This document shows, one piece after another, positions 1 through 7,348 of a stretch of 10,717 nucleotides of DNA. Numbering within the stretch: the first letter of the stretch is position 1; every line of letters begins with the position of its first letter. The DNA is from CAYZXU01 sp964482535 (lineage in GTDB: Bacteria; Desulfobacterota; Desulfobacteria; Desulfobacterales; BuS5). A model generated the notes under the pieces. That model was given only the letters and a program-made list of their open reading frames with translations. It did no database searches and was not told where the DNA came from. The stretch spans positions 1 to 10,717 of the forward strand of contig CAYZXU010000082.1 of the NCBI GenBank assembly GCA_964482535.1, written 5' to 3'. The position numbers and the translations under genes are program-made.

Positions 1-331
1 CGCCAAAGGAATAGGAAGGAGCAGAGAAGTTTTATGGGTTATGTTTGTTAAACAAAGATAAAAAAAAATTGTATATATGTCAAAGGTATATTTTTGTTCT
101 TTTATAATTATGTTATCATGGTTTGCATGTCCGGTTACCTTTTAAGGGAGGCTAATTTTTTTAGACAAACTATTGACTAATAAGCACAAGATGGTAATAT
201 AAAAAATTTAAGGAATTGTAAATAAAATCCTTAAGCAGGGTTCAAGGAAGGTTGAAATTTTGAGTCTGATGCGTAAAAAAATGGCTTTTGCAAAAGATTC
301 TAAATATAATCAAGAATAAAGGAGGATATTA
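1..331. other. AT-rich leader region upstream of the SDR gene
   Basis: No gene is supported here. The first 50-60 bases are open in two plus frames (stops at 49-51 and 59-61) and could be the 3' end of a gene outside the window, but the fragment is too short to recognise. A perfect 13-base palindrome, TTTGTT-A-AACAAA, lies at 44-56. A weak hairpin (TTAAGGA at 208-214 with TCCTTAA at 228-234) sits in the presumed 5' leader of the SDR gene. A candidate promoter at 173-200 is listed separately. Confidence 0.5.
173..200 (+). promoter_or_regulatory. Candidate sigma-70 promoter for the SDR gene
   Basis: TTGACT at 173-178 matches five of six bases of the -35 consensus. It is followed after 16 bases by TAATAT at 195-200, a four-of-six -10 match; AT-rich alternatives overlap it. 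This would give a leader of about 125 bases before the ATG at 332. AT-rich DNA produces such matches often, so this is only a candidate. Confidence 0.3.
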
Positions 332-1099
332 ATGAAAGTAAAAGGTTGTGTAGCTGTCGTAACAGGAGGTGCCTCAGGATTAGGCGAGGCATGTGTCCGC
401 AGTTTTGTAAGTGATGGCGGAAAAGCTGCTATCCTTGATTTTGATGAGGAAAGAGGTAAAAAAATTGCAGCCGAGCTTGGGGATTCTGTTATTTTTTGCA
501 AAACAGATGTTACAGATGAAAAAAATGTGCAGGAAACCATAAATAAAACAATGGATACATTCGGAGCAATACACTTTGCAGTTAACTGCGCCGGAGTAAG
601 TCCGCCCATGAAAGTTCTTGGGAAAAAAGGTCCGATGCCCATAGATAAATTTAACTGGGTTGTTCAGGTTAATCTTATAGGAACAATGAATGTTATAAGG
701 CTTGCTGCCGAGCAGATGGTTAAGAATACACCAAATGACGACGGTGAAAAAGGGGTGGTAATAAATACAGCTTCAGCAGCGGCATTCGAAGGCCAGCTTG
801 GACAGGCTGCTTACAGCGCTTCAAAGGCTGGTGTTGTCGGCATGACTCTGCCCATTGCAAGAGAATTTGCAAATTATGGAATCAGGGTGGTAACCATAGC
901 CCCCGGCCTTTTTGAAACACCCATGCTTGCAGCACTTTCAGAGACCGTAAAAGCATCGTTGGTTGAAATGGTTCCATTTCCAAAACGCCTTGGCAAACCT
1001 TCAGAGTATGCACAACTTGCAACTCAGATTATTGAAAATGCCCAGTTAAACGGTGAGACAATCAGGCTGGATTCAGCCATAAGACTCTCTGCAAAATAA
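332..1099 (+). CDS. Short-chain dehydrogenase, HSD10-like 3-hydroxyacyl-CoA dehydrogenase
   Basis: Classical SDR of 255 aa, the usual family length. It shows the nucleotide-binding TGGASGLG at residues 11-18, Asp36 at the end of beta-2 (favours NAD over NADP), NCAG at 85-88, and the catalytic tetrad Asn114, Ser148, Tyr161 and Lys165 (YSASK). The insertion before the catalytic serine and the C-terminus GETIRLDSAIRL are typical of HSD17B10-type enzymes, which oxidise 3-hydroxyacyl-CoA and 2-methyl-3-hydroxyacyl-CoA to 3-ketoacyl-CoA. The start is fixed by AAAGGAGG at 318-325, six bases before the ATG. It converges on a thiolase, which would catalyse the next beta-oxidation step. Inference: it may oxidise a hydroxyl on a branched succinyl-CoA-type intermediate, analogous to the BbsCD dehydrogenase of toluene degradation. 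The exact substrate cannot be read from sequence; a general branched-chain or fatty-acid role is equally possible. Confidence 0.85.
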   Translation: MKVKGCVAVVTGGASGLGEACVRSFVSDGGKAAILDFDEERGKKIAAELGDSVIFCKTDVTDEKNVQETINKTMDTFGAIHFAVNCAGVSPPMKVLGKKGPMPIDKFNWVVQVNLIGTMNVIRLAAEQMVKNTPNDDGEKGVVINTASAAAFEGQLGQAAYSASKAGVVGMTLPIAREFANYGIRVVTIAPGLFETPMLAALSETVKASLVEMVPFPKRLGKPSEYAQLATQIIENAQLNGETIRLDSAIRLSAK

Positions 1100-1125
1100 T
1101 AAAGTGAGATTTTGCAAGGACATTA

Positions 1126-1161
1126 AATAAGCTGTCTGTTTTTTTCTGCAGGCAGCTTATT
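1126..1161. terminator. Hairpin between convergent SDR and thiolase genes, probable bidirectional terminator
   Basis: AATAAGCTGTCTG at 1126-1138 pairs with CAGGCAGCTTATT at 1149-1161 (13 bp with one G-T pair), closing a 10-base T-rich loop. The GC-rich core is followed by a loose T-rich tail on either strand (TTATTATT on plus, TTATTT on minus), so it could end transcription of both convergent genes. It overlaps the thiolase stop codon by two bases. The T tails are imperfect, so efficiency is uncertain. Confidence 0.65.
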
Positions 1162-2371
1162 ATTCTGCTTCTATTATAACAGCGTCTCCCTGGGCAAGTC
1201 CTCCGCATATTGCGCAAACACCATAGCGCCCCCCTGTTCTTTTTAACTCATACACTAATGTCATTAAAATTCTTGCTCCGCTTGCGCCAACAGGATGCCC
1301 CACGGCGATTGCGCCCCCGTTCACATTCGTTTTTTTCCTGATCCCCTCGATTTTTTTTGTATCTTCCCCTGCCAGAATTTTTGTAGAAATAAGTGGTACT
1401 GCCGCAAAAGCTTCGTTGATTTCAATTTTGTCCATATCATCTATTTTAAAATCAGCTTTATTTAATGCCTTTATTATTGAAAAAGCAGGAACCTTGGCAT
1501 AATCTCGGGGATTAGTTGCCACGCTTGCAATGGAAACAATCCTGGCCATTGGCGATAAACCCAGCTTTGCTGCTTTTTTTCTGCTTGTTATGATAACAGC
1601 GCATGCGCCGGCATCAAGTCCCGGAGCATTTCCTGGAGTAACAGTAAGGCTGTCACCAAGGGTTTTAAGGCTTTCAAGTTTTTCAAGTGTAGTATCAGGC
1701 TGAGGAAATTCATCTTCATCAAACATAAGATGCTTTCCCCGTGGTCGGGGAACCTTGATCGGGATAATTTCGTCTGAAAATTTACCATCTGCCTTTGCCC
1801 TTTGATAACGCATCTGGGAACGGTATGCCCATAAATCCTGTTCTTTTCGGGTAATCCCGTTTTCCAGCGCAACCTCACCAGCATCCAGTGCAAGGATATT
1901 AAAGCCTGAATAAGTTATTGGAAAAAGATGGTCTTTTATCTTTGGCTGCTGCAAACCTGTTGCCCATCTGACATTATGAACAACAAAGGGGGTGTTACTC
2001 ATATTTTCAGCCCCAACCGCCATTACGACCTCGGCTTCTCCAAGTTTGATATCTTTAAATCCGAGATGAACAGCAGTAAGTGATGAACAGCAGGCTCGGT
2101 CTATTGTTAAAGATAAAACATCAGAAGGGAAACCTGCCTTTAGCATGGCCTGCCTGCCGTTTATGTTGTTTTCAATGGCTGCCTCGGACAGAATACACAT
2201 GCCGTAATATATAATATCAATATTTTTTTTATCCAGTTTGATTTTATCAGCAGTTCCTCTCATAACTTGAGCCGCAATATCAATGCTATGCATATTTTTT
2301 AAGGTTCCGCCAAAACGGCTGAATGCGGATCTTGCAGCGCCTGCTATAACAACATCATTGTCATACTGCAT
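1160..2371 (-). CDS. Acetyl-CoA acyltransferase (thiolase, AtoB/FadA type)
   Basis: Thiolase of 403 aa, a full-length family member. The nucleophilic cysteine is Cys94 in DRACCSSL (91-98), equivalent to the usual NKVCGSGL but with neighbouring Gly positions changed to Cys and Ser. The second half has NEAFAA (319-324), GGAIAVGHPVGASGAR (352-367, His359), and the C-terminal catalytic Cys389 in CGGLAQGDA. All catalytic elements are present, so it should be active in CoA-dependent cleavage or formation of 3-ketoacyl-CoA in the cytoplasm. The ATG is preceded by a modest GGGGC six bases upstream, much weaker than the other ribosome sites here. It lies 83 bp downstream of GRE1 on the same strand but behind a strong terminator, so its transcription may depend on read-through. 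With the convergent SDR it could complete a beta-oxidation-like pathway for the GRE product (inference). It is not of the BbsB/SCP2-thiolase type as far as can be judged by eye. Confidence 0.88.
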   Translation of the reverse strand: MQYDNDVVIAGAARSAFSRFGGTLKNMHSIDIAAQVMRGTADKIKLDKKNIDIIYYGMCILSEAAIENNINGRQAMLKAGFPSDVLSLTIDRACCSSLTAVHLGFKDIKLGEAEVVMAVGAENMSNTPFVVHNVRWATGLQQPKIKDHLFPITYSGFNILALDAGEVALENGITRKEQDLWAYRSQMRYQRAKADGKFSDEIIPIKVPRPRGKHLMFDEDEFPQPDTTLEKLESLKTLGDSLTVTPGNAPGLDAGACAVIITSRKKAAKLGLSPMARIVSIASVATNPRDYAKVPAFSIIKALNKADFKIDDMDKIEINEAFAAVPLISTKILAGEDTKKIEGIRKKTNVNGGAIAVGHPVGASGARILMTLVYELKRTGGRYGVCAICGGLAQGDAVIIEAE

Positions 2372-2392
2372 GTTTTTGCCCCATTTTTTTTT

Positions 2393-2434
2393 AAAAAAAA
2401 AGGAGGGATGAAAAAATCTTCATCCCCCCTTTTT
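2393..2434 (-). terminator. Strong rho-independent terminator of GRE1
   Basis: On the minus strand, AAAAAGG-G-GGGATGAA pairs with TTCATCCC-T-CCTTTTT around a six-base loop, with one internal mismatch (positions 2404/2427), followed by a run of nine T. This is a textbook intrinsic terminator just after the GRE1 stop at 2455. The thiolase start lies about 20 bases beyond the T run. Confidence 0.85.
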
Positions 2435-2454
2435 AAATTGGTTATTATTTAAAA

Positions 2455-4989
2455 TTAAAGTTCATGATCAACCCTGTCTATAACAGCATCCTGAACAAAT
2501 TCAGGTAAAGCTGTAAAGTTGGCGCTGAATCCGGATATTCTTACACCAAGGTAAGGATACTCTTCCGGGTGCTTTTTAGCATCAATAAGAATATCTCTCG
2601 ATACCATATTGTACTGAAGTTGATCCATGCCGCCTTCAAGACCTGCAAGAGTAAAGTCATAGAGTTTATCAAGGCCGGCTTCACCCTTTACAGTGTTAAA
2701 ATTAAATTTCTGATTATATATCCATGCCTTGAAGTTAGACTGGTCAATCTTTAAGGCTGAAGCAAGTCTGTCCCATGGGCCGCCTTTGTCAAACTCGGCA
2801 TGGGGATTAATTCCGCCGTCACAAAGTGTATCGCCAAGTTTTCTTCCATTGGGCGCAGACCAGCAGTGGGGAGCCAGGGCGTACATCCAGGTGATAACAA
2901 CTCCCTGGGGATATCCTCCTGGTTCGTTGCGAAGGTCAAGGCATTTTCTTCCAATATCACTTGCTGATTTTGTTGCCTGGTTGAAGATATTATCTGCATA
3001 ATCTTCGTTATTCCCGAATTTCGGAGCATCACGAAAATCCTGGTGCATATCTTCATAACCTTCCCAGTTGGCCTTCAGGGCTGTGACAAGCTGTTCCATG
3101 GTGTATTTCTTTTCATCGTAAATCCAGTATTTTACACCAATAAGGCTGTCAATGGTATCAACCCAGCCTGGAGCATTATAAAAACTTAACCAGGGCACGT
3201 CAGCCACCATGATGTCTGTGCCCTCTTCTATGCATTTCTGATAAAGATTGGAGAGAAAAGGTCTTCTGAGAATCTTGTTAAAATATCTGTCTGAAATATT
3301 TCTGAGATTCATGCCAACCCTTATAAGCCAGTGCCACTGTTTTTCCCATGCAGCATAGAATTCTTCCCAGGTTTTGAATGTGGAAGGATCTCCGGTTTCT
3401 GTGCTTTTTACAAAGTCCCATTTCGGGTCAGGATCTCTTCCGTTAAACAGGGTAAACTCTATGGATTTCATTGAGTTGACAGATCTGGCAGACCGCCTGT
3501 GTGCGCCTCTGGAATGGATTGTAATTCCTGGCGTATTGCAGCCCACAACAGCCCAGCTTCTTGCCTCTTCAACAGAAATGGAGTCATAATGGTTAAACAT
3601 TTCAGCCAGGGCAACATTATCATTCTTTAATGAAGGTGAGCCCATTCCGGTTCGCATTATTTCCACAACGCGTCTTAAATTCTTTTTATCGAACTTGTTG
3701 TGCCATCTGACCTTAACGTCAGGAAAATGGAATCTGTAGCCGTCAATAACATCGAGCATGAGCATGGTCAGTTCGTTTGTTGCATCACTGCCGTCTGCAT
3801 TCTGGCCGCCCACGGTAATAACAGTATAATCCCTGGTGCCCATTCCAGCTTCTCTAAAGGCTTTTAGTTCTGTGAGAAGTCCGATTTCGTGGTATTTAAT
3901 ATAATAGAATGCAATAATGTCAGCAGCAAGCTGTCTGTCTATGGTTTTTTCCTTGACAACACTTTTTTCATACCATGTCCACCATGTCTGGTCAGGCCGG
4001 AATGTAATTGTATGGGATGCATGTTCAATAAGATAATGAGCTTCAAAACTCAGCCAGTGAAGCTGCATCATCTCCCAGAAGTCCCTTGGAGGATTTTCCG
4101 CAACCCAGTCACAGTTCGAGGCAATTCTTTCAAGTCTCGCCTTTTCTTTAGAGTTCGTCTCTTTTTGAGCCATTTCAAAGGCAACTTTCCCATGTCTTTT
4201 GATCCAGTCGATTACACATCCGGTTGCCTTGACAGAAGACTTACAGTCACCAATACGCTCTTTTAAATCAACAAAATTAGAGCCTGTGGCTTCAGCACAT
4301 TCCTTTTCAAGCCTTTCAACAGTTTCCTGCATCATGCTCTGGACTTTTCGCAGACCTTTTTTCATATACCACTCATGGTCGGGATTTGCGCGGAGTCCTG
4401 TTGTGCCTACCTGTTCCCAGTACCTCATGCCCCCTTCAACATACATTCTGTATTCTGCATCGGTCATATAGGGTTTTGATGCAAACACCAGATTCCACTG
4501 GTTGCAGAATTCTTTAACCTTATTATAAAGCTCATCCCCAACTTTAACAGGAACTTTTTTGCCGTCAATCCAGACCTGGGCCTTTCCATTATCCGTGAAC
4601 TCTTCAAAGGCAAACCAGAGATCTGATCTTGGGTCAAAAACAATGCCATGCTCATCATTGCCCCAGTTTCCCACAAAAAGTTCTCTTTCTCTTATAACTA
4701 TGCACTGCGATTCAAGGTATCGCTTCATTACCTCTGCATGGAGTTCACTTGGGCTTCCCCAGGGGTTTTCTTCATAAACTTCAACTATAATTTTTGCCTT
4801 TGTGCAGTCCATACAAAATTCTTTATCGCTGTAACCTTCGATGGTCTGAATCTTGTCAGCCATCTGGTGAGCTCTGAAATGCCATACATCAGGGCTTACC
4901 ACGCTCCAGCCCTGTGGTGAAGGTTCGCCGGTTTCACCGAGTTTTACGCCCGCTTCTGCAGGGTCTAACTGATAATTAAATTCTGTCAT
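2455..4989 (-). CDS. Glycyl radical enzyme 1, X-succinate-synthase-like catalytic subunit
   Basis: Complete 844-aa GRE, close to the roughly 860 aa of benzylsuccinate synthase alpha (BssA). The radical-site loop is RISGFSANF at 817-825 with Gly820; Phe replaces the Tyr seen in most GREs. The thiyl-radical cysteine is Cys484 in VVGCNTPG (482-488). The Cys-Gly spacing of 336 equals that of BssA (Cys493/Gly829). Arg499, 15 residues after the cysteine, matches the position of BssA Arg508, which I recall as a fumarate ligand. The Glu two residues after Cys that is found in dehydratases, choline lyase and arylacetate decarboxylases is absent (Thr486 here), arguing against those reactions. Typical XSS enzymes, as I recall them, read CMSPG, so CNTPG marks a distinct branch. 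The start is fixed by AGGAGGAGG at 4995-5003. GRE2 is a paralogue. No activase or small subunits adjoin it. The reaction is probably radical addition to an unsaturated acid such as fumarate; the substrate is unknown. Confidence 0.88.
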   Translation of the reverse strand: MTEFNYQLDPAEAGVKLGETGEPSPQGWSVVSPDVWHFRAHQMADKIQTIEGYSDKEFCMDCTKAKIIVEVYEENPWGSPSELHAEVMKRYLESQCIVIRERELFVGNWGNDEHGIVFDPRSDLWFAFEEFTDNGKAQVWIDGKKVPVKVGDELYNKVKEFCNQWNLVFASKPYMTDAEYRMYVEGGMRYWEQVGTTGLRANPDHEWYMKKGLRKVQSMMQETVERLEKECAEATGSNFVDLKERIGDCKSSVKATGCVIDWIKRHGKVAFEMAQKETNSKEKARLERIASNCDWVAENPPRDFWEMMQLHWLSFEAHYLIEHASHTITFRPDQTWWTWYEKSVVKEKTIDRQLAADIIAFYYIKYHEIGLLTELKAFREAGMGTRDYTVITVGGQNADGSDATNELTMLMLDVIDGYRFHFPDVKVRWHNKFDKKNLRRVVEIMRTGMGSPSLKNDNVALAEMFNHYDSISVEEARSWAVVGCNTPGITIHSRGAHRRSARSVNSMKSIEFTLFNGRDPDPKWDFVKSTETGDPSTFKTWEEFYAAWEKQWHWLIRVGMNLRNISDRYFNKILRRPFLSNLYQKCIEEGTDIMVADVPWLSFYNAPGWVDTIDSLIGVKYWIYDEKKYTMEQLVTALKANWEGYEDMHQDFRDAPKFGNNEDYADNIFNQATKSASDIGRKCLDLRNEPGGYPQGVVITWMYALAPHCWSAPNGRKLGDTLCDGGINPHAEFDKGGPWDRLASALKIDQSNFKAWIYNQKFNFNTVKGEAGLDKLYDFTLAGLEGGMDQLQYNMVSRDILIDAKKHPEEYPYLGVRISGFSANFTALPEFVQDAVIDRVDHEL

Positions 4990-4994
4990 AATAA

Positions 4995-5003
4995 CCTCCT
5001 CCT
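4995..5003 (-). promoter_or_regulatory. Ribosome binding site of GRE1
   Basis: AGGAGGAGG on the minus strand ends five bases before the ATG at 4989. It is a very strong Shine-Dalgarno sequence and almost identical to that of GRE2 (GGAGGAGG at 8732-8739). It fixes the start and suggests high translation of both GREs. Confidence 0.85.
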
Positions 5004-5147
5004 AAAAAATAATATATTACTTAAAAATTTATATTCCTTAAAAATCTTAAAACTTAGACGGAATCGAACATTTTTTAAAAATTTGACATTAAAAAGCCCC
5101 TTAAATTTTAATCTACTATATTTTAAATATAATTTGCAACAAAAAAA

Positions 5148-5165
5148 TGACCGAACACTCAGTCA
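5148..5165. promoter_or_regulatory. Operator-like imperfect palindrome (TetR-type)
   Basis: TGACCGAACACTCAGTCA is an inverted repeat with 7-base arms (TGACCGA / TCAGTCA), a single mismatch and a 4-base centre. It stands out as GC-richer than the surrounding AT-rich DNA. The ACCGA...TCGGT-like symmetry resembles operators of TetR-family regulators of acyl-CoA and aromatic-acid genes (recollection, not verified). It lies about 80 bases downstream of the candidate GRE1 -10 box and 160 bases before the GRE1 start. Confidence 0.45.
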
Positions 5166-5243
5166 GTTTGCTCTGCAAAAAGGTTAATACTGCTGAATTA
5201 ATATTCATTTAACAACCAACTATCTATTATCCTTATCCAATAT

Positions 5244-5272
5244 AAAATAATATCTCTTTAATACCTTGTCAA
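5244..5272 (-). promoter_or_regulatory. Candidate sigma-70 promoter for GRE1
   Basis: On the minus strand, a perfect TTGACA (5272-5267), 17 bases of spacer, then TATTTT (5249-5244). It points towards GRE1 and would give a leader of about 245 bases that passes through the TetR-like palindrome at 5148-5165. The -35 lies within ATACCTTGTCAA, a 12-mer also present at 8415-8426. Confidence 0.4.
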
Positions 5273-5574
5273 TATTTAAACAAGGATACTTCACCAATAT
5301 TTCATTTAAATTTGTATTTTGCCATCTTAAAGTTAATAAACAATCAATAATTATGCCAATATAAAACTTTTTTAAATAGATTGGGATAAATTTTAATATG
5401 ATTCATGGGCGTGGGAAAAAAGTTAAATTGTTTTATTAAGCTGCGCCCTGCACCTATGTGGATTTGATTGCATTTAGCCCGAGTTGTTTTTTTTCTTAAC
5501 AGTTTCTAATTTTTTAAAACAGGTTCATGGTTAATCAAGGTATTTTTTTAAAAACGATTTGTATTTATCAATAT

Positions 5575-5593
5575 ATGAGACAAAATATGTCTC
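5575..5593. repeat. Shared 19-base operator-like palindrome, copy A
   Basis: ATGAGACAAAATATGTCTC contains the inverted repeat GAGACA-AAATA-TGTCTC (5577-5593). The same 19 bases, in the same orientation, occur at 8274-8292. This copy lies 22 bases beyond the VWA stop codon and about 590 bases upstream of GRE1. It could pair as an RNA hairpin at the VWA 3' end, but no T tract follows, and the exact match to copy B upstream of the MoxR promoter favours a protein-binding site. Confidence 0.7.
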
Positions 5594-5614
5594 GCTTAGG
5601 GTTCTCTCAAAAAC

Positions 5615-7348
5615 CTACCTGCCGAGAAGTTTCTTTTTCAAAACCGACCCTAATGCATCAGGCAATTCTTCAATGGAGTCAACAATTACAAAACTGTCGC
5701 TTCCGAACCTGTCCCTGAGTTCATTAATTTCCATGCCTTCAGGACCAATGGTTACCAGATCTATGTTTTCATTTTTACAGTGCTTTACAGCTATATCAAT
5801 ATCAACGCCGACATTAAATCCACCGTCTGTAATATGCAGAATAAAAGTCCTTTTCCCCTTGGGCATTATTGATGCCATTGCCATTATTGCCTGTGATGAC
5901 GGGGTGCTGCCGGAAGGCGTGGTTGTAAAGAGCCTGCCTCCATGATAAAGCTCTATAATATCACATGTCCCCATGTCTTCACCGTATGCATACATGTAAA
6001 ATTTATTGGCGCTGCCTGACCATACACCGCTTATTGTGGCATACATGCTTTCCACGAGATACCAGTTTAAAGCCATTGATGATGACGCGTCTACGAGTAT
6101 TGCAATATTCCAGCTGCTTTCCGGTTCAAAATATTTATTTTTAAAGATGGTTTCGGTTGTTGAAACCCTGTAGAGCCTGCTCGCGTCAATTTTCCCACTT
6201 TTTAAACCGCGGTTCAACCTTCTGGTCTCCTGCTTCTGGAGATGAAAGATGGCTTTCAGCTTTTGAACCAGTTTGGGATCTGCAGGAGTTCTGCAAAGTT
6301 CCGTAGCCTTGGAAATTTTAGTGGGTAATACAGCCCACTTCAAAGCTCCCCTGCCAATGGAATCCAGGGTATTTTCAAGCACGGAGTCAATATCCATTGT
6401 ATCCTGGGCAAGCACCTGTTCCAATGATTCTGCAAGGCCGCTGCTGAGACTCGATTTTCTTAGAGATAAAATTTCTTCAAATTTAAGCTCTTTCTTGTAC
6501 TCTTCAGCCTCCTTTTTCCACCTTATAAATTCATCTCCCCAGTCTGACCAGAAGTCTTCATATAGTGAAATACGTCTTGTATGATTGCAGGATATAATAT
6601 CTTTAGTGTTCGCCAACAGAATTCTAAGAGGCTCTTCACATCCCTGGGCTATATCAGTTAAAATCATGCGAAATCCCATCATAAGGGTTCTGTCGCCCCC
6701 ACAAAAAATTTCAGCGAGTTTTTTGTCGTTAACTCTTTTTTTAACTAATATTTTTTGAGTCAGTTTTGTTTCGAACAGCTCGTCAAGTCGGTCAAGGGCG
6801 TCCGTTGACGTGTTTGCAAATGTTAAATCAAGCACAATGCTAAGGTAACGGTCAATGAGCAGTTGCAGGCTGGGAAACGATCTGGGAATTTCAGGTGTCA
6901 TGTTTTTATTCCACCAGGTACGAAATTTGGGAGAATACTTTCCGAGAACACCTTTTTTTCTTGCAATTCCTTCAATATGAACGTCTTCACCTGCTTCAAT
7001 TATAGCGGAAATCAATTCAGAATCATTGATATGGCAGTATTTTTGTTGAAAATATTTCCTTATAATGCTGCTTTTTTCTATAATATGCAAGGCTTCGTGA
7101 ACTGTATAACCAACAAGTACGTCCATTTTATCGCCTGGTATGGGATATTCGCCTAAAACCAGATCAGGAGGGAGCTCAATGCCATGATTTTTGTGGCCAG
7201 GGGACATGCCTGTCCATAGAACATTAATATTCAGTCCCATGTGTCCCACAACTTTTCTAACCGCTTTTAAGGCATTAACAAGCTCAATATGCTCAATGCC
7301 GGACTTGTTCACCCTCCAGTTGTCAGAAAGGTTGGTAGTTCTCCTCAT
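5615..7348 (-). CDS. VWA-domain protein with HExxH motif, partner of the MoxR ATPase
   Basis: Protein of 577 aa with no signal peptide or membrane span. The C-terminal part (about 413-570) is a VWA domain with a complete metal-ion-dependent adhesion site: DASSS at 420-424, Thr482, and Asp508 in TDGG. The stretch before it (GLKSGKIDASRLYRV, 381-395) resembles the linker in CobT/NorD-like VWA proteins. The N-terminal region has HEALH at 84-88 and EAGEDVHIE at 118-126, a layout like HExxH-plus-Glu zinc peptidases, although catalysis is not shown. The middle (about 265-330) is charged and probably helical. It overlaps the MoxR gene by 26 bp, so the two are translationally coupled. The ATG is preceded by GAGGAG about 14 bases upstream; a slightly later start is possible. 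MoxR/VWA pairs such as CbbQ/CbbO and NorQ/NorD remodel metalloenzymes or Rubisco. Here the partner is probably one or both GREs (inference). Confidence 0.83.
   Translation of the reverse strand: MRRTTNLSDNWRVNKSGIEHIELVNALKAVRKVVGHMGLNINVLWTGMSPGHKNHGIELPPDLVLGEYPIPGDKMDVLVGYTVHEALHIIEKSSIIRKYFQQKYCHINDSELISAIIEAGEDVHIEGIARKKGVLGKYSPKFRTWWNKNMTPEIPRSFPSLQLLIDRYLSIVLDLTFANTSTDALDRLDELFETKLTQKILVKKRVNDKKLAEIFCGGDRTLMMGFRMILTDIAQGCEEPLRILLANTKDIISCNHTRRISLYEDFWSDWGDEFIRWKKEAEEYKKELKFEEILSLRKSSLSSGLAESLEQVLAQDTMDIDSVLENTLDSIGRGALKWAVLPTKISKATELCRTPADPKLVQKLKAIFHLQKQETRRLNRGLKSGKIDASRLYRVSTTETIFKNKYFEPESSWNIAILVDASSSMALNWYLVESMYATISGVWSGSANKFYMYAYGEDMGTCDIIELYHGGRLFTTTPSGSTPSSQAIMAMASIMPKGKRTFILHITDGGFNVGVDIDIAVKHCKNENIDLVTIGPEGMEINELRDRFGSDSFVIVDSIEELPDALGSVLKKKLLGR

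Larger units (their letters stand above)
4990..5614. other. Long gene-free AT-rich region upstream of GRE1
   Basis: No supported coding sequence: there are frequent stops and no plausible ribosome sites. It holds the GRE1 ribosome site (4995-5003), a TetR-like imperfect palindrome (5148-5165), a candidate GRE1 promoter (5244-5272) and the 19-base shared palindrome (5575-5593). ATACCTTG occurs at 5261 (plus) and near 5536-5543 (minus). There is no convincing intrinsic terminator for the upstream VWA gene. Confidence 0.6.

Noticed and set aside
310..642. 110-codon reading frame on the minus strand inside the SDR gene
   Set aside because: It is antisense to a clear SDR with intact motifs, has no ribosome site and no recognisable domain.
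2455..4989. GRE1 as pyruvate formate-lyase, choline lyase, glycerol dehydratase or arylacetate decarboxylase
   Set aside because: There is no Cys-Cys pair at the active site and no Glu two residues after the cysteine; spacing and the Arg at Cys+15 fit the X-succinate synthase family better.
5575..5593. Palindrome after the VWA gene as an intrinsic terminator
   Set aside because: Only 6 bp of stem and no T tract directly after it; the identical sequence occurs upstream of the MoxR promoter where a terminator would make no sense.
5527..5945. Plus-strand frames overlapping the 3' end of the VWA gene
   Set aside because: They lie antisense to the MIDAS-containing VWA domain and lack a ribosome site.
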